Positions 60,722 through 64,000 of a DNA stretch of 64,000 nt are shown here, in pieces. Origin of the DNA: Cytophagales bacterium (GTDB taxonomy: Bacteria; Bacteroidota; Bacteroidia; Cytophagales; Spirosomataceae); contig JAAFJP010000024.1 in the NCBI GenBank assembly GCA_013298125.1, positions 1-64,000 on the forward strand, given 5' to 3'. The first letter of the stretch is position 1, and each line of letters begins with the position of its first letter. The notes under the pieces are model-generated. The model made no database searches. It worked only from the letters and a program-made list of their open reading frames with translations, and was not told where the DNA came from. A program made the translations under genes and the position numbers.

Positions 60722-61810
60722 TTACGAAATCCGCAAAACCATCGACTCCAAAGTCAATCCTGGTCCAAAAGCACAGCTCAAAATGTTCTTGTTTCGGTCT
60801 GATTCTGAGGTATTTTTTAAGATTTCTTTCAAGACAAAAAGGACGGTACAAGAGGACATATTGCCGTAGTTTTTTAGCACATCATACGAAAATCTGTTGT
60901 CCTCTCTCGTAATCTCCAAAGCCGTTTCGATGGCTTCTAAAATTGCCTTTCCGCCTGGGTGCATGGCGTACAAAGCAATGTCATTATTAGATATTCCTGC
61001 ATTAACTAATAATCTATCAATCAATGACTTAATACCCGATTTTACTAATTTGGGAATGTAGGAAGTTAGCGTCATTTCAAAGCCAAAATCTGCCACTTGC
61101 CAAGCCATGTCTTGCTTACCTTCAAAGTATAAATCACAGAAAAAGGAACGCATTTCGAGACTTTTTTCACGCCCTTCTGATTCTACCAAAACAGCGGCAG
61201 CACCATCGGCAAAAAGGGCGTTGGATAGCAAGAAATCTTCATCCATTTTTTTCTGAAAATGAAGCGTACACAATTCTACACAAACGACTAAAACCTTGGA
61301 TTTTGGGTGGGCTTTGCAGATGGTATCCGCCATTTTCAAGCCATTAAAAGCTCCGTAACAACCCATAAAATTGATGGCTGTTCGTTGGATGGTGGTGTTT
61401 AATCCTAACGATGCAATAATCTCAATGTCCAAACCTGGGGCGTACATACCCGTACAACTGACCGTGATGATATGCGTAATTCCGATATTTTGAATGTCTT
61501 GATTTAAGTTTTCGATTGCTTCCAAACAAAGCGGTAAAGCATATTTTTGATACGCTTGCATTCGTTGAGAAATACTTGGAAACGGCTCTAAATCAGGGCT
61601 TTGAGGATAAAATTCGTATTCAGAAAAAGATTTGCCATAATCTTTCAAAACAGAATATCGTTGGTCGATTTTGGTGGTGCGATAGAGGGCTTTGAGTCTT
61701 CGTTGGTCATAGTCGTTCATTTGCAAAGCCGAAGCCATAAACTCGGCAATTTGCATTTGCGGGAAACAATTTTCTGGAACGGCTGTGCCAATGGATGTGA
61801 TAAAACTCAT
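60722..61810 (-). CDS. type III polyketide synthase
   Basis: A 362-residue chalcone-synthase-like enzyme. The catalytic triad is Cys119 (TVSCTGMYAPG), His284 (AMHPGGK) and Asn317 (NYGNMSS). GPGLTLESM closes the fold. Type III enzymes extend acyl-CoA with malonyl-CoA and cyclise the product to pyrones, phloroglucinols or resorcinols. The starter unit is unknown. It is transcribed after the alpha/beta hydrolase gene with a 90-bp gap. Confidence 0.93.
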   Translation of the reverse strand: MSFITSIGTAVPENCFPQMQIAEFMASALQMNDYDQRRLKALYRTTKIDQRYSVLKDYGKSFSEYEFYPQSPDLEPFPSISQRMQAYQKYALPLCLEAIENLNQDIQNIGITHIITVSCTGMYAPGLDIEIIASLGLNTTIQRTAINFMGCYGAFNGLKMADTICKAHPKSKVLVVCVELCTLHFQKKMDEDFLLSNALFADGAAAVLVESEGREKSLEMRSFFCDLYFEGKQDMAWQVADFGFEMTLTSYIPKLVKSGIKSLIDRLLVNAGISNNDIALYAMHPGGKAILEAIETALEITREDNRFSYDVLKNYGNMSSCTVLFVLKEILKNTSESDRNKNILSCAFGPGLTLESMVLRIS

Positions 61811-61900
61811 ATATTCTCGATTGGGAATTTTAACAAAATCATATCCCCCTTATTAACATACGAAGTAAGCACTATAAAAGTTGCGAAAAAGTCGGCTTAA

Positions 61901-62662
61901 TTACTTTTTGAGAAATTCAGTAGTCTTATCAACCAAGCGTGCATGAGAAGATTCGAGGATAATTAACTCCTTGTTTTCGAGGTGTTTTGTCAATGGATAA
62001 ACGTTTTGAATGGGTAATAGTTTATCGTATTTTCCCATAAATATTCTCATCGTAATCTCTTGATTATTAATGAGTTGAGTTAAATTTTTCATGTCAAATC
62101 TCAACTGATGAAAACCCACCCAAGCCTTGATTAATTGCTCTCTTTTTTCAGAAGAATCTACCATCATTTTGGCAAATTTTACTACGCTATGGTCTGTAAT
62201 GCCTATACTTGCGAGCATATTAGCGAAGCCATGAAATTTATGTTGATGATTGACCACGTATTTAAAAATCTTACGAGTAAAACCAAAACGAGTTGCTAAA
62301 ACATAAAACGGGTCTTCCGTGATACCATCGGGGGCTAATAAAATAGCTTCTTCAATCCTTTCGGAGAAGGCTTCGAGTGTTGCCAGTCCAAACCTCCCAC
62401 CCATGCTGAAACAAATGATGGAGAAGTTTTGAATTTGATTTTCTTGTAAAAATTCACTCAAATATTCTTTCCAGATTTCTTTGGTAATAATAAGTTCTTC
62501 TACTTCACTTTTTCCATGAAAAGGTAAATCGAAAAGATAGGTAGTATATTGATTTTCAAAGGTTTGGGCAAATTTTTGAAAACACGAAAAATCCTGCCCC
62601 ATCCCATGAAAGGCGAGCAGGATTTTATCGGATTTTCCTATTTTTGAATGAAATAATTTCAA
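61901..62662 (-). CDS. alpha/beta hydrolase
   Basis: A 253-residue hydrolase. The nucleophile elbow FSMGG (Ser in ICFSMGGRFG), the N-terminal oxyanion region LLAFHGMGQDF, a later Asp (FMGKYDKLLP) and a His (ESSHARLVDK) give a full Ser-Asp-His triad. It lies directly upstream of the type III polyketide synthase gene on the same strand. Release or trimming of the polyketide is a plausible but unproven role. Confidence 0.85.
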   Translation of the reverse strand: MKLFHSKIGKSDKILLAFHGMGQDFSCFQKFAQTFENQYTTYLFDLPFHGKSEVEELIITKEIWKEYLSEFLQENQIQNFSIICFSMGGRFGLATLEAFSERIEEAILLAPDGITEDPFYVLATRFGFTRKIFKYVVNHQHKFHGFANMLASIGITDHSVVKFAKMMVDSSEKREQLIKAWVGFHQLRFDMKNLTQLINNQEITMRIFMGKYDKLLPIQNVYPLTKHLENKELIILESSHARLVDKTTEFLKK

Positions 62663-62668
62663 TTTGTT

Positions 62669-62878
62669 TTAAGCGGCTTGACCGTGAATTTCTACTTCAA
62701 TATCAAACTCATGAAGCAACTCCTTTATTTGATTTGAATATTGAAATTTAAGTCTTTGATAACCATCAATTGCCAAAATATCTGGATTGGGTTGGCTTTT
62801 GTGAATATGAATAATATCATTCAATCCATCTACTCTTTCCAAAATTTCAACTATTGATTTTATGGCATATTTTTTCAT
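62669..62878 (-). CDS. small hypothetical protein (69 aa)
   Basis: From ATG 62878 (MKKYAIKSIVEILERVDGLND) the product is 69 residues. It is soluble and alpha/beta; contains HIHKSQPNPDILAIDGYQRLKFQY and ends EIHGQAA. It is 6 bp upstream of the hydrolase gene and in the same direction, hence probably in the polyketide operon. A ligand-binding or regulatory role is only a guess. Confidence 0.5.
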   Translation of the reverse strand: MKKYAIKSIVEILERVDGLNDIIHIHKSQPNPDILAIDGYQRLKFQYSNQIKELLHEFDIEVEIHGQAA

Positions 62879-62964
62879 AAAATTAATGATTTTCAAATTA
62901 AAAATTGCCAAAAGGCATCTCGTTAAAAGAGTTTAAAATCTAATGTTACGAGATTTATTAAGGC

Positions 62965-63110
62965 TAAGCATCTCCGATGCTGAAATTGCCCATATAATAT
63001 TTTCTACAAAGGTTAGACTTCTCCGAAGTGGTTTTATTTGATATTACTTCGGAGAAGTATGACCTTTGTAGTAAGGAAAAAGTAGTGGAGAATAGCATCG
63101 GAGATGCTTA
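62965..63110. repeat. nested palindrome of about 146 bp
   Basis: TAAGCATCTCCGATGCT (62965-62981) is the exact complement of AGCATCGGAGATGCTTA (63094-63110). Inside, CTACAAAGGTTAGACTTC... (63004-63029) complements 63046-63071 with few differences. The two stems share the CTCCGA core. It fills the 290-bp gap between the small gene and the sugar transporter. Confidence 0.85.
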
Positions 63111-63169
63111 ACCTTTGCATTTCTTAGAGCCTTCGTGATTTAGATGCACATATTCTTTCTTGAAAAAAA

Positions 63170-64000
63170 TCAATGCCCTTTCCCGCCACCTTTCACAACT
63201 TCCTTATCAAAGTCGATGCCTTGTTTACGCAAAACGCCTTGTACGATGATTCCGAAAATGAATAGATACACAAAACAAGCCGCCGCCAATAAATAGGATT
63301 GTTGGATGCCAACGGTATCTGCCAATTTTCCTTGTACCACTGGAATAATTGAACCTCCCAAAATCATCATAATCAGAAATGCTGCCCCTTGGTTAGTGAA
63401 TTTACCCAAACCTGCCGTTCCCAAAGAGAAAATACTGGGCCACAAAACCGAACAAAATAAACCGCCTGAAATCAATGAAAACAAGGCAACTTTACCCGTT
63501 GTCATAACGCCAATAATTGACATGATTGCTCCTAATGCCGTGAAAATCAACAACAAACGTACTGGTTTTTCCTGACTCGCAAAGTAGGCTAAAATCATAA
63601 TAACGATACATCCTGCATACGGAAATAAGTCTGATACATCGCCACTGTACAAAGAATTGGCAATCAAAACGATGGCAAAAGCGATGAATGGAACGATGAC
63701 AATCAATATCTTTTTGAGGGATTCAGAAGGATTAAAATTCCCGATAGAAGCCGTCCAACGACCAATCATCATACTACCCCAAAAAAGAGATACAAATTTT
63801 GAGATTTGAGAAGAATCTAACTTTTCAGTTTCCTTCAAATATTCACCCAAATTTGAGCCAATCGTAACCTCCACGCCCACATATACGAAGATAGCGGTCA
63901 TACCCAAAATAGCTTGTGGGTAACTCAAAACTGACTTCGCATTTTCGATTGCCCCTGCCTTTGTAACGACAGAATAAATCAAATAGCCTACCATCAAAAT
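63170..64000 (-). CDS. FucP-like sugar MFS transporter, C-terminal part (truncated by the window end)
   Basis: 275 codons of a longer gene whose start lies right of 64000. About seven or eight membrane segments are seen (AIFVYVGVEVTIGSNLGEYLKE, FVSLFWGSMMIGRWTASIGNF, NQGAAFLIMMILGGSIIPVVQG). These blocks match the FucP/NagP/glucose-galactose MFS group, which takes up sugars by H+ symport. The exact sugar cannot be told. A full family member has about 430 residues. Confidence 0.85.
   Translation of the reverse strand: MLMVGYLIYSVVTKAGAIENAKSVLSYPQAILGMTAIFVYVGVEVTIGSNLGEYLKETEKLDSSQISKFVSLFWGSMMIGRWTASIGNFNPSESLKKILIVIVPFIAFAIVLIANSLYSGDVSDLFPYAGCIVIMILAYFASQEKPVRLLLIFTALGAIMSIIGVMTTGKVALFSLISGGLFCSVLWPSIFSLGTAGLGKFTNQGAAFLIMMILGGSIIPVVQGKLADTVGIQQSYLLAAACFVYLFIFGIIVQGVLRKQGIDFDKEVVKGGGKGH

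Overview
The window comes from a gliding-type member of the Bacteroidota, most likely order Cytophagales (the Spirosomaceae/Emticicia/Arcicella group is a guess). The reasons are type IX secretion (T9SS) parts and cargo (PorP/SprF, a gliding-motility C-terminal-domain giant, a PorE-like OmpA protein), a CarboxypepD_reg/TonB receptor, DUF5686, LytS/LytTR signalling, AT-rich DNA, few Shine-Dalgarno sites and one good Bacteroidota promoter (TTTG - 19 nt - TAnnTTTG). Everything here was read by eye; no searches were run.

Region 1 (1-6150) is a mobile island abutting the 3' end of tRNA-Arg(CCG). It carries an excisionase/AlpA-like HTH gene, small hypothetical genes, a winged-helix protein, a replication-initiator-like protein with a C-terminal zinc finger and, at the tRNA end, a terminase-small-subunit-like gene. 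Two non-coding repeat arrays (1342-1774, about 106-bp period; 4957-5368, at least eight copies of a double half-site) look like replication, excision or packaging sites. The layout recalls phage satellites (PICI-like). The integrase would lie left of the window.

Region 2 (6150-37760) is core chromosome: pseudouridine synthase, envelope proteins, a TPR protein, a sortilin-like BNR protein, DUF5686, phosphatidylserine decarboxylase, a YedY-like molybdoenzyme, PorP/SprF beside a type-B T9SS cargo, Kup, a TonB receptor, twin TPR-like secreted proteins, a DUF4097-LytS fusion kinase with its LytTR regulator, and an isolated nuoD.

Region 3 (37760-51480) starts with the main discovery. ileS carries an in-frame insertion of about 535 bp: near-perfect 36-bp inverted repeats flanking a complete DUF559 (Vsr-like) nuclease domain, all fused into isoleucyl-tRNA synthetase. 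The same inverted-repeat family occurs at three further loci (30980-31080, 52266-52356, 57128-57285) as short, nuclease-free pairs, one of them inside a signal peptide. Downstream are a RES-domain cassette with its own promoter/operator region (candidate toxin or defence module), glpD, two large secreted repeat proteins, a PIN toxin-antitoxin pair and a solitary LytTR protein.

Region 4 (51480-64000) holds a reverse-strand cluster (unknown gene, dxr, Uma2 nuclease, rseP, DUF6702), a PorE-like OmpA protein, an NCS2 purine permease, a type III polyketide synthase with an alpha/beta hydrolase, and the C-terminal part of a FucP-like sugar transporter cut by the window end. Many intergenic gaps hold different long palindromes, so this genome is rich in small palindromic repeats.
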